Below are positions 1 through 6,344 of a DNA stretch of 12,092 bases, piece by piece. Position 1 is the stretch's first letter. Each line of letters opens with the position of its first letter. The notes below the pieces were generated by a model. The model made no database searches. It saw only the letters and a list, made by a program, of their open reading frames with translations, and was not told where the DNA came from. A program made the translations under genes and the position numbers. This DNA is from Kiritimatiellia bacterium (GTDB taxonomy: Bacteria; Verrucomicrobiota; Kiritimatiellia; RFP12; UBA1067): the NCBI GenBank assembly GCA_016303225.1, contig JAEDMC010000082.1, positions 1-12,092 of the forward strand, read 5' to 3'.

Positions 1-244
1 GCAACTTCGCCAGCGCGAAGATCAGCACGAAGCTGAAGTACGTCGCCCCGCAGCCCAAGCCGATTGCGGAGTCCGAAGACGGCATCACGAAGGTAACGAC
101 GGCTCGAAGCTCATCACCGGTGTCGGCAGCTACGTCGACACGCTCGAGCCGGGCGACCACGAATGCCACCTAGGTCTCTACCTGAAGCACGGCGAAGCGA
201 CTGACCTCAACGTCTGGATCGACTTCACCCTGCGCAAGGAGTGA
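1..244 (+). pseudogene. 3' end of unrecognised gene, frameshifted
   Basis: Two reading frames look coding in succession. Codons starting at position 3 give a plausible protein (NFASAKISTKLKYVAPQPKP, then IAESEDGITK) up to about 92. Codons starting at 92 then continue sensibly (GNDGSKLITGVGSYVDTLEP, later LNVWIDFTLRKE) to a TGA at 242-244. The first frame stops at 171-173, and before about 92 the second frame reads as Arg/His-rich nonsense. One missing G at AAG|GGT (about 92) would join them, so this is either a broken gene or a base error. The 5' part lies outside the window. The end looks like a beta-rich domain. I do not recognise the family. It is the only plus-strand gene here and converges on the purA-side genes. 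Confidence 0.5.
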
Positions 245-290
245 GGTAGGTTGTAGGTGGAGGTTGGAGGTGGAGGTGGAGGTTGGAGGG
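245..290. repeat. GGTGGA/GGTTGGA degenerate tandem repeat
   Basis: Directly after the plus-strand stop, units of 6-7 nt (GGTGGA and GGTTGGA) follow one another about six times. The tract is G-rich on the plus strand and runs into the left arm of the hairpin at 287. It is one of eleven short-unit arrays in this window and the clearest fully intergenic one. Confidence 0.8.
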
Positions 291-327
291 GCGGCCGTAG
301 TCGGAAAATCCGGCTGCGGCCGCCCCT
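287..327 (+). repeat. 19-bp inverted repeat (strong hairpin)
   Basis: Arms 287-305 and 309-327 pair over 19 positions around a 3-nt loop (AAA): 17 Watson-Crick pairs and two that are G-U only in plus-strand RNA (298/316 and 301/313). In minus-strand RNA these two become A/C mismatches, so the structure fits a plus-strand transcript better, namely the 3' end of the gene ending at 244. No T tract follows on either strand, so it is not a canonical intrinsic terminator. It lies between convergent genes and could be a termination or mRNA-stabilising structure, or a copy of a dispersed palindromic repeat. Confidence 0.75.
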
Positions 328-346
328 ACAGATACGGAAACGCATC

Positions 347-760
347 TCACCCTTCTTTTATCGGGGTGAGACGCGTTTCGTCACTCAAAAAATGGGTAAA
401 CTGCAGCTGCCTTGCTTCGGCAACAAGGTCGAGGGTCGTCTGCCAGCAGGTGCGGACAAACGACTTAAATGCCGAAAGATCGGTGTTGCCACGCTTTCAT
501 CGCCTCCGGAACCTTGTCAGACGGCAGATAGGCATGGTAGACGCTACGCCCGTTTTCATCCGGCCAGTACGTCCCATTGTCCTCGCGCTTGTAGGCACCG
601 ACTGGCTTGTAGATGTCAGCCCATACTCGAGGACAAACATCGTGTCACCGAGCGTGAGCGTATTGCCCTCGATCGCGGTCGAGTCGTGCGTCCAGACGGC
701 TTTGAGCTGCTTGAGCAGCTCTTCCTTGCGAGTCGCAGGAATGCCGTCCAGAAATCTCAT
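347..760 (-). pseudogene. Fic-family protein remnant, frameshifted and lacking the catalytic motif
   Basis: The ATG at 760-758 overlaps the purA stop as TGATG. The first about 45 residues match the N-terminal region of Fic (AMP-transferase) proteins: ELLKQLKAVWTHDSTAIEGN and then TLTLGDTMFVLEYG. Near 615-631 the coding moves to another frame reading DIYKPVGAYKREDNGTYW, then VYHAYLPSDKVPEAMKAW, which is also typical of this Fic type but lies much further along in intact proteins. A stretch of several dozen residues therefore seems deleted at the junction. At about 490 the coding returns to the first frame (NTDLSAFKSFVRTCW) and stops at 347-349. The Fic catalytic motif HPFx(D/E)GN(G/A)(R/K) is absent. 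The first frame alone would give an 87-residue product ending at 497. I read it as a decayed gene. The family call rests on remembered motifs, not a search. Confidence 0.65.
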
Positions 761-2037
761 CAGATGTTGATGCGCAGCGTCGTCTCGCGGGCCGGGCCGA
801 CGGAGAGGACTCCGAGCTGGCCGCCAACGAGATCGAGAATGCGGTTGATGTACGCCTTCGCGTTCTCAGGGAGGGCCGCGTAGTCGGTGATCTTCGACGT
901 CTCGCACTGCCAGCCCGGCATTTCCTCATAGACCGGCTCGCAGTACTTGAGGACCTCGAGGTCGGCCGGGAACGTCGTGTAGACGAAGCCGTCCTTGCGC
1001 TTGTAGCCCGTGCAGATCTTCACCGTCTCGAAGGCGTCGAGAACGTCAAGCTTCGTCATCGCCCAGAAGTCGACGCCGTTGACGCGCTGCGCATACTTGG
1101 CGACCACCGCGTCGAACCAGCCGCACCGCCGCGGACGGCCCGTCGTCGCACCGAACTCGCCGCCGCGCTGGCGGAGCGTCTCGCCGTCGGCATCGAAGAG
1201 TTCCGTCGGGAACGGACCCTCTCCGACGCGCGTCGTGTAAAGCTTCAAGACGCCGATCACACGGTCAATCGCACGCGGCGACACACCCGAACCCGTGCAG
1301 GCGCCGCCGGCAGTCGGGTTCGAGGACGTCACGAACGGATACGTGCCGAAGTCGATGTCGAGCATCGTCGCCTGTGCGCCTTCGAAGAGAAGCGACTTCT
1401 TCGCCTCGAGGTTCTCGTGCAGGAACTGGATCGTGTCCGTCACGTACGGCATCAGCGCCTTCACCATCGGGGTGTAGAGCTTCACCATCTCGTCCGCATC
1501 AAGCGTCTGTGCGCCGAGCGCCTTGAGCGCGCGGTTCGCCTCTTCGACCTGATCACGGACAAGGTCGAGGAAATTCGGACGAAGGATGTCGCCGACGCGC
1601 ATGCCGTAACGGCCGACCTTCGCGGCATAAGCCGGACCGATCCCGCGGCCGGTCGTCCCGATCTTCTTGCCCTCGGGACGCGCCGCCTCCTCGGCCTTGT
1701 CAATTGCGCGATGCCACTGCATCACCATCTGCGCGCGTTCGGAAATGTGGAAACGGCCCTTCAGCTCGAAGCCCCAGCTCTCGACCTGCTCGAGCTCCTT
1801 CATGAGATCGAACGGATCCATCACCACGCCGTTGCCGATCACGCAGTGCTTGCCGTTGTGGAGAATCCCGGACGGCACGAGATGGAGGACATACTTCTTG
1901 TCCCCGAAGACCACGGTGTGACCAGCGTTCGAGCCGCCCTGGAAACGGACCACGACATCCGACTCTTCAGTCAGGAAGTCAATGACCTTGCCCTTGCCTT
2001 CATCGCCCCACTGGGCCCCAACGAGTACAGTATTCAT
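760..2037 (-). CDS. purA: Adenylosuccinate synthetase
   Basis: PurA joins IMP and aspartate using GTP to make adenylosuccinate, the first committed step to AMP, in the cytoplasm. At 425 residues it is full length (E. coli PurA has 432). The N-terminal P-loop GAQWGDEGKGK is at residues 7-17 with the catalytic Asp12, and His40 lies in QGGSNAGHT. Further family motifs are GTTGRGIGPAY, the segment FEGAQATMLDIDFGTYPFVT, the substrate loop TTGRPRRCGW and the guanine-binding TKLD. The start is the ATG at 2037. No Shine-Dalgarno is visible, but an extended -10 box lies just upstream, so the mRNA probably has only a few leader bases. The stop overlaps the ATG of the Fic remnant. It follows the PHP gene but has its own promoter across that gene's stop codon. 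Confidence 0.97.
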   Translation of the reverse strand: MNTVLVGAQWGDEGKGKVIDFLTEESDVVVRFQGGSNAGHTVVFGDKKYVLHLVPSGILHNGKHCVIGNGVVMDPFDLMKELEQVESWGFELKGRFHISERAQMVMQWHRAIDKAEEAARPEGKKIGTTGRGIGPAYAAKVGRYGMRVGDILRPNFLDLVRDQVEEANRALKALGAQTLDADEMVKLYTPMVKALMPYVTDTIQFLHENLEAKKSLLFEGAQATMLDIDFGTYPFVTSSNPTAGGACTGSGVSPRAIDRVIGVLKLYTTRVGEGPFPTELFDADGETLRQRGGEFGATTGRPRRCGWFDAVVAKYAQRVNGVDFWAMTKLDVLDAFETVKICTGYKRKDGFVYTTFPADLEVLKYCEPVYEEMPGWQCETSKITDYAALPENAKAYINRILDLVGGQLGVLSVGPARETTLRINI

Positions 2038-2048
2038 AACGTTGACGT

Positions 2049-2057
2049 ATTATACCA
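2049..2057 (-). promoter_or_regulatory. Extended -10 promoter (TGGTATAAT) of purA
   Basis: On the minus strand, TGG (2057-2055) directly precedes a perfect TATAAT (2054-2049). Eleven bases separate the box from the purA ATG, predicting a leader of about 5 nt. No convincing -35 hexamer is present at 15-18 nt, which fits an extended -10 promoter. The box overlaps the TAA stop of the PHP gene (2052-2050). Confidence 0.65.
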
Positions 2058-2880
2058 AATTTAGCCGTTCGAGAACGGGCGCGATGAACGATTCTGCAAC
2101 CTCCATGCCGAGGGAGATCGTCGGCTTGTTCGCGCCGTGGAAGTCACTGCCGGCCGTCGTCAGGTAGCCGAGCCGCGTCACGATGCGCGTGAACTCGATG
2201 TTCTCCTCAACGGAGTTCGCCTGATAAAGCGCCTCGACGCCGTCCAGGCCCTTCTCCTTCAGCGCCGCCAGCCCGCGTTCCGCCGCGACATAGTCCGGAC
2301 CCGTCGTCTTCCAGTCGCGCCGCCAGTACTTCGGGTGCGCCATCACGCAAATGCCGCCGGCCCCATGAACGACACGAAACGCCTCTTCCTGCGACGGATG
2401 CCACCGTTCCTCGTAACACCGCGTCTCCGCCGGCGAATCAGGCAGCAGGTACTTCTCGAACGCCTCCTTGATGCTCACGACCAGCCCATGCTCCAGCAGC
2501 CAGCGGGCGAAGTGCGGACGCGCCAAGACCTCGCCGTGAGCATAAGTGAGGATATTCTCCATCTCAATCCCGAGACGACGAAAATTCTCAAGGATCCGCG
2601 CATTGCGACCGTTGCGGCCGTCAAGCACACGCCTCAGGAACGCCTTCAGCTCCGCATTCTCCGAATCAATGCCCAGTCCCAGCAAATGAAACTTGTCAAA
2701 GCCTTCTCCCGGCTCAATGCTCAGCTCGATGCCCGGGACACCCGGCCACTCCCGGATGCCATCGCAGTTGTCGTGATCCGTCAGCGCAATCGCCGCAAAA
2801 CCCCGCGCTTTCTCGGCCAGCTCGGCGGGACTGCAAGTCCCGTCGCTCGCCGTCGAATGGACGTGAAAGTCGACTATCAT
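2050..2880 (-). CDS. PHP-domain phosphoesterase (TrpH/YciV-like)
   Basis: This is a 276-residue PHP-superfamily metal-dependent phosphoesterase. Metal ligands are visible at DFHVHSTASDG (residues 4-14), LTDHDNCDG (about 33-41), the Glu region IELSIE, MAHP and the C-terminal GSDFHG. Length and motif order fit the TrpH/YciV (RnaAM) group, whose members remove phosphate from 3',5'-nucleoside bisphosphates or trim short RNA 5' ends. The exact substrate here is inferred. It starts at ATG 2880 with GAGAGG six bases upstream, lies 10 nt after the DUF5009 gene, and is the last gene of the luxS-led cluster. The spacer and ribosome site are two copies of GGTTTGAGA. Confidence 0.88.
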   Translation of the reverse strand: MIVDFHVHSTASDGTCSPAELAEKARGFAAIALTDHDNCDGIREWPGVPGIELSIEPGEGFDKFHLLGLGIDSENAELKAFLRRVLDGRNGRNARILENFRRLGIEMENILTYAHGEVLARPHFARWLLEHGLVVSIKEAFEKYLLPDSPAETRCYEERWHPSQEEAFRVVHGAGGICVMAHPKYWRRDWKTTGPDYVAAERGLAALKEKGLDGVEALYQANSVEENIEFTRIVTRLGYLTTAGSDFHGANKPTISLGMEVAESFIAPVLERLNLV

Positions 2881-2890
2881 CTCAAACCTC

Positions 2891-4003
2891 TCAAACCTTC
2901 AGAAACACGTTCTTCCGATAGAGGAACCAGAGGAACAGCCAGCACGCAGCAACATAGCCGAGACCGAGCACGAGATGTCCCCACTGCTCCGGCAGAAGTC
3001 CCGCCACGCCGCCGAGGAAGAACTTGCTGGCCGTCCCGAAGCCGATGAAACGCTGGGCGAGGTAGATGGTGATCGAATTCATGCCGATCACCTGGAAGAA
3101 GAAGCTCCATCTGGACCAGCCCTTCACGTCAACCAGCCAGTAGAAGAGCGCGAACATCGCGAACGAGTAGCCGCCGACCACCAGCACGAAGCTCGGCGAC
3201 CAGAGGTTCTTCACAATCGGATAGAAGAGCGACAGCAGAAGTCCGGACGCCAGGCAAAGCGCCGCGCAGCCCAACAGGCCAAGGGCCTTGCGGCCCGTCG
3301 CCACGACGCCGCCCCGACGGACGATCTCGCCGGCGAACATGCCGAGCATGGCCGTCGCAATCGTGCAGAAAAGTCCGCCGAATCCCTCGTTGTCAAAAAG
3401 CGATTTCGCGCCGCCGAGCTTGTGCGCGCCGAGGATCGTCCGGTCGAGCCAACACCCGAAGTGCCATTCGGGAGAGAACTTCACCGCCGTTGCCGTCGCA
3501 TCAGGTGCCGGGACGAATCCGAAGAAGAGCGTCACGGCGGCCAGAATGCCGAGGACGATGCCGATCCGCGCCTTGACGTTCTTCACACACAGGTATATCC
3601 ACGCCGCGACCATCCAGCCGAAGCCGATATAACCGAGCACGCTCGGAATCCTGAAATCCGCGAAATTGAGCCGTTGAAGGAATCCGCCATAGACAAGTCC
3701 GAGCAGCATCAGCGTCATGCCGCGCCGCAGCGCACGCAACGCGATCTGTCGACGCGTCAGTCCGCGCTCAAGGCTCTTCGCCGCGGAGAACGGGAAACTC
3801 ACGCCCGCCATGAAGAGAAACGTCGGGAAGACCGTGTCCATGAACTGAAGGCCGTCCCACGCGACATGTCCGAAGCTCCTGTGGAAGTCCGGATTGCCGA
3901 ACAGCGCGGCAATCGTGCAGATGAGCGCCTCGCCGCCCATAATCCAGAACATGTCGAATCCGCGGAACGCGTCCAGCGACATCAAACGGTCTTTCTTCTC
4001 CAT
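2891..4003 (-). CDS. DUF5009 / COG4299 membrane acyltransferase-like protein
   Basis: This is a 370-residue integral membrane protein with about ten hydrophobic segments. The N-terminus RLMSLDAFRGFDMFWIMGGE, followed by the HVAWDGLQFMDTVFPTFLFM region, is characteristic of the DUF5009/COG4299 group related to heparan-alpha-glucosaminide N-acetyltransferase, which moves acetyl groups across a membrane onto sugars. The substrate in bacteria is mostly unknown. The ATG at 4003 is preferred because AAGGA lies about 8 nt upstream and the protein then begins MEKKDRLMSLDAFRG; a more upstream TTG (4021) would overlap the preceding stop. It begins 14 nt after the phosphohexomutase C-part and ends 10 nt before the PHP gene, so it is surely cotranscribed with them. 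A role in modifying surface or storage sugars is only a guess from the neighbour. Confidence 0.85.
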   Translation of the reverse strand: MEKKDRLMSLDAFRGFDMFWIMGGEALICTIAALFGNPDFHRSFGHVAWDGLQFMDTVFPTFLFMAGVSFPFSAAKSLERGLTRRQIALRALRRGMTLMLLGLVYGGFLQRLNFADFRIPSVLGYIGFGWMVAAWIYLCVKNVKARIGIVLGILAAVTLFFGFVPAPDATATAVKFSPEWHFGCWLDRTILGAHKLGGAKSLFDNEGFGGLFCTIATAMLGMFAGEIVRRGGVVATGRKALGLLGCAALCLASGLLLSLFYPIVKNLWSPSFVLVVGGYSFAMFALFYWLVDVKGWSRWSFFFQVIGMNSITIYLAQRFIGFGTASKFFLGGVAGLLPEQWGHLVLGLGYVAACWLFLWFLYRKNVFLKV

Positions 4004-4017
4004 TGTCGCTTTCCTTC

Positions 4018-5013
4018 TCAATCAGGCAATCCGCTCGCCCCACACCGGAACGATGGCCTTTCATCCTCGTCATTGATCGCTCTCTTCAAAATGTCCGTCC
4101 ACTGCGCCAGCCGATCCTCGGCGTCACATTCGACAATCAGCCGGAGATACGGTTCGGTGTTCGACTTGCGGATGTTGATCCAGCCCTCGGTGTACTCGAT
4201 GCGGATACCATCAATCTCACTGCGCGAAAGCTCCTGCGGCAGTTTCTTCTTTGCCGTCTTCAGCACCCGCGCAATTGCCGCGTCCTTGTCCTCGACCTTG
4301 AAATTCATCTCGCCCGAATTGGCGTATACGCCGCTGATCGGCCTCATCATCTCGGAAAACGTCTTGCCCTCCGCCTTCGCCTTCGCAACCTCGCCGAGGA
4401 TTCTGAGCGCCGCCAGGACGCCCGAATCACAGCCGAAGAACTCGCTGAAGTAGTAATGTCCCGCGAGCTCTCCGCCGCACACGGCGCCGACCTTCCGCAG
4501 CGTCGGCTTCGCAAAGGCATGTCCGACCGGCACCATCACCGGCTCGCAGCCCATCCGACGAAGCTCCTCAATCGCCCCGCGCGAAGTTCTGACGTCGTGG
4601 ATGATCTTGAGAGGTTGGGAAGTTGAGAGGTCGAGAGGTTGAGAGGTTGAGAGTGTCGCTCTTGCGACGATGGGAATGAGATAATCGGGCTGAACGAAAT
4701 CGCCCTTTTCGTCAACGAACATGCAACGGTCGGCGTCACCGTCGAAGATGACGCCGCAGTCGAGCTTCTGCTCGCGCACCAACGCCGCGATCTGCTCGCG
4801 CGCCTCGGCCTTCAGCGGATTCGGCGAGTGGTTCGGGAACGTCCCGTCCAGCGTGTCGTTGATGACGATCGCGTCGGGGAACAGTTCATGCACAAGAATT
4901 GACGACATGCCATTCGAGCAGTCGACCGCATAGCGCAAGGAGAAAGGAGAAGGGAGAAAGGAGGAAGTGCGGAGCTTCATCCACTCGATGTAGGATTTCA
5001 ACCGTTCGTCCAT
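4018..5013 (-). CDS. Phosphomannomutase/phosphoglucomutase, domains II-IV (split gene, C-part)
   Basis: This ORF carries the later domains of an alpha-D-phosphohexomutase (AlgC/CpsG type), which interconverts hexose 6- and 1-phosphates. Visible motifs are AVDCSNGMSS (start of domain II), the metal loop FDGDADRC, the sugar-binding loop GELAGHYYF and the C-terminal phosphate-binding RKSNTEPYLRL. It lacks domain I with the catalytic serine, which is encoded by the preceding ORF. The ATG at 5013 overlaps that ORF's TGA as TGATG, so either two coupled polypeptides assemble or the gene was split by a frameshift. Two repeat arrays are read in frame: residues 17-26 (SSFLPSPFSL) from a heptamer tract, and about 121-135 (two copies of LSTSQPL) from an octamer tract. 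Both sit in places where relatives have shorter linkers. Confidence 0.9.
   Translation of the reverse strand: MDERLKSYIEWMKLRTSSFLPSPFSLRYAVDCSNGMSSILVHELFPDAIVINDTLDGTFPNHSPNPLKAEAREQIAALVREQKLDCGVIFDGDADRCMFVDEKGDFVQPDYLIPIVARATLSTSQPLDLSTSQPLKIIHDVRTSRGAIEELRRMGCEPVMVPVGHAFAKPTLRKVGAVCGGELAGHYYFSEFFGCDSGVLAALRILGEVAKAKAEGKTFSEMMRPISGVYANSGEMNFKVEDKDAAIARVLKTAKKKLPQELSRSEIDGIRIEYTEGWINIRKSNTEPYLRLIVECDAEDRLAQWTDILKRAINDEDERPSFRCGASGLPD
4611..4653 (-). repeat. 8-nt tandem repeat inside phosphohexomutase C-part
   Basis: Five octamers on the plus strand (consensus GAGGTTGA, with one to three changes in some copies) plus a partial copy. Three units make 24 nt, so the protein shows an 8-residue period: LSTSQPLD then LSTSQPLK. 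The tract sits between IPIVARA and IIHDVRTS. Compared with AlgC-type enzymes as I remember them, the linker is about eight residues longer. Confidence 0.85.
4937..4964 (-). repeat. 7-nt tandem repeat inside phosphohexomutase C-part
   Basis: Four heptamers on the plus strand (AAGGAGA, AAGGAGA, AGGGAGA, AAGGAGG) followed by AAG. On the coding strand this gives the pyrimidine-rich codons for SSFLPSPFSL, just before the conserved AVDCSNG. Confidence 0.85.
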
Positions 5014-5447
5014 CAATCCATCTCCTTGACCAGCCGTTCCACTTCATTGAGCCCGTTCGCATACCCGACGGGCAACGCCGTGCGCATCGAGACCTTGAGA
5101 CCGTTGTCCGACGGCGGATTGTGCGACGCGGTGATCATCACGCTGCCGTCGAAATCCTCCTCGGCGGTGAAGAAATAGACCATAGGCGTCGTGCAGAGCC
5201 CGAGATCAGTCACCTCGGCCCCCGCCTCCTCCAATCCCTTCACCAGCGCGTCGCGAATGTCCTTGCTCGTCGTTCGACAATCGCGTCCCACGAGAATCTT
5301 CACGCCTTCATTCGCGCGATTCGTCCCATTCGCACGATTCGCATTCTGAATCACTCCCGGCAGCGCCTTGCCGACCTTATACACCGTGTCGAGACCGAAG
5401 TCGACCCCAAACGTCCCGCGCATATCGTATGCCTTGAAAAAACTCAT
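5013..5447 (-). CDS. Phosphomannomutase/phosphoglucomutase, domain I (split gene, N-part)
   Basis: This 144-residue product holds only domain I of the phosphohexomutase family. It begins MSFFKAYDMRGTFG (the usual F-x-x-YD-I/M-RG start), has VGRDCRTTS and the active-site loop ITASHNPPSDNGLK with the phosphorylated serine, then ends in the linker at VERLVKEMD. The remaining domains follow in the next ORF through a TGATG overlap. The ATG at 5447 overlaps the ribF stop as ATGA. A TGCTATAAT sequence lies 6 nt upstream of the ATG, so a leaderless transcript is possible, but translational coupling to ribF is equally possible. Residues 35-46 (NANRANGTNRAN) are coded by a 9-nt repeat and replace a shorter linker of relatives. 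Confidence 0.9.
   Translation of the reverse strand: MSFFKAYDMRGTFGVDFGLDTVYKVGKALPGVIQNANRANGTNRANEGVKILVGRDCRTTSKDIRDALVKGLEEAGAEVTDLGLCTTPMVYFFTAEEDFDGSVMITASHNPPSDNGLKVSMRTALPVGYANGLNEVERLVKEMD
5310..5345 (-). repeat. 9-nt tandem repeat inside phosphohexomutase N-part
   Basis: Four 9-nt units on the plus strand: ATTCGCGCG, ATTCGTCCC, ATTCGCACG, ATTCGCATT. They code exactly for residues 35-46 with a 3-residue period. The same unit and the same terminal unit ATTCGCATT followed by CT recur about 400 bp away in ribF. Confidence 0.85.
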
Positions 5448-6310
5448 GCTCGCATTATAGCACAATCCGCGGCAATCTGTCTCTGCAAATCCGCGACGGA
5501 ATCGAATCGCCTTTCAGAGCGAATGAAGCGCATCAGCGAGACCGCCGTCGCGTCTCCCGTCTTATGCCTCAGGTCCTCAACCCCCGCATCCGGAAAATGA
5601 ATCTCCAGCACCGGCGTCTTCCACGCCTTGTCGCCCATGGTCGGGGCAATGCCGTAGTTTGCTATTCCGCGCAATCCGCCGACCTCAACCTCATAAACCC
5701 CTCGCCTCAGCACAATTCGCGAAGATTCGCCGCATTCGCGAGATTCGCATTCTAAAATCCTGAGGTTGACGGTCGGATAACCGATCTTCTCTCCAAGTCC
5801 TTTCCCCTGAAACCTGAAACCTGAAACCTGAAACGTCCGTCCCAGCATCGCGTTCGCATCCTCGATCTCGCCGCGTTCAAGCGCCGCACGAATGCGCGAA
5901 GAGGAGATCGCCTCGCCCTTGTACTCGGCATACGGAACGACCTCGACCCCAAAGCCGCGCTCCCGCAGAAACGCCGCGTCACCCGCGCCGCCCGCGCCGA
6001 ACCGCCAGTTGGCGCCGCATCTCACAATGGAGAAGCGGAATCCTTTCCGCTTCAGAAAAGAATCGACAAATTCCTCAGCCGGCATCTCGGCGAGTTCCGG
6101 CGTAAAATCGACAACCGTCACGTCCTTCACCCCGCACGCCTTGATCGCCGCGACGCGCTCCTCGCAGCTCATGATGAGCCGCGGCGCCCTCTCTGGCGCA
6201 AGGATCGTGAGCGGATGGTTACGGAATGTGAGCGCGGCATCCGCGCCCTTCAGAATCGCCTGGTGTCCCAAATGGACACCGTCGAAGAATCCTACAGCAA
6301 GAGAAGACAA
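5444..6310 (-). CDS. ribF: Bifunctional riboflavin kinase / FAD synthetase
   Basis: RibF phosphorylates riboflavin to FMN and adenylylates FMN to FAD. The N-terminal nucleotidyltransferase domain shows GFFDGVHLGHQAIL near the start, NHPLTILAP and ISSSRIRAALERG. The C-terminal kinase domain shows GYPTVNL (usually PTAN), RRGVYEVEV, the GIAPTMG segment, the catalytic-Glu strand PVLEIHF and FIRSERRFDSVADLQRQI. The start is uncertain. TTG at 6310 gives MSSLAVGFFDGVHLGH, a normal short N-terminus after the truB stop. The same frame stays open to a TTG at 6388, overlapping truB by 44 nt. No Shine-Dalgarno supports either. Two repeat tracts lie within the kinase domain (about residues 160-169 and 187-199). 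The stop overlaps the next gene as ATGA. Confidence 0.93.
   Translation of the reverse strand: MSSLAVGFFDGVHLGHQAILKGADAALTFRNHPLTILAPERAPRLIMSCEERVAAIKACGVKDVTVVDFTPELAEMPAEEFVDSFLKRKGFRFSIVRCGANWRFGAGGAGDAAFLRERGFGVEVVPYAEYKGEAISSSRIRAALERGEIEDANAMLGRTFQVSGFRFQGKGLGEKIGYPTVNLRILECESRECGESSRIVLRRGVYEVEVGGLRGIANYGIAPTMGDKAWKTPVLEIHFPDAGVEDLRHKTGDATAVSLMRFIRSERRFDSVADLQRQIAADCAIMRA
5454..5462 (-). promoter_or_regulatory. Possible extended -10 (TGCTATAAT) before phosphohexomutase N-part
   Basis: A perfect TATAAT (5459-5454) preceded by TGC lies inside the last codons of ribF, 6 nt from the ATG at 5447. That spacing would put transcription start on the ATG itself. It matches the other extended -10 boxes in the window, but being inside a coding sequence it may be chance. 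Confidence 0.4.
5715..5751 (-). repeat. 9-nt tandem repeat inside ribF
   Basis: Four units on the plus strand of the form ATTCGCGAG, the first 10 nt long, ending in ATTCGCATT plus CT. They code for the segment ECESRECGESSR between PTVNL and RRGVYEV. This loop seems several residues longer than in typical RibF. The unit is the same as at 5310-5345. Confidence 0.85.
5806..5833 (-). repeat. Four perfect CCTGAAA heptamers inside ribF
   Basis: CCTGAAA is repeated four times without any change. On the coding strand the tract encodes FQVSGFRFQ, the strand that opens the kinase domain. The family consensus here (for example YRISGRVVHG before LG) has the same length, including the conserved SG, so the array has replaced codons rather than added them. 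Confidence 0.92.
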
Positions 6311-6335
6311 GGTGAAGGTGAGAGGTGAAGGTGAA
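6311..6335. repeat. GGTGAA/GGTGAGA repeat at the truB-ribF junction
   Basis: Four units of 6-7 nt on the plus strand (GGTGAA, GGTGAGA, GGTGAA, GGTGAA). If ribF starts at 6310, the array lies exactly in the spacer after the truB stop at 6345; if ribF starts further upstream, it codes for a low-complexity SPSPLTFT tail. Confidence 0.75.
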
Positions 6336-6344
6336 CAGTGGAAT

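Noticed and set aside
245..290. CRISPR-like array
   Set aside because: The units are 6-7 nt and adjoin directly with no unique spacers, so this is a simple tandem repeat.
287..327. Intrinsic (rho-independent) terminator
   Set aside because: The stem is strong but no T tract follows on either strand. I list it only as an inverted repeat.
2975..4453. 492-codon plus-strand ORF opposite the DUF5009 and phosphohexomutase genes
   Set aside because: It spans two real minus-strand genes and their junction and has Arg/Glu/His-rich low-information sequence, so it is an antisense shadow.
5005..5025. Programmed -1 frameshift joining the two phosphohexomutase parts
   Set aside because: The junction has no X-XXY-YYZ slippery heptamer and no obvious downstream stem. 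Stop/start coupling or a simple frameshift explains it better.
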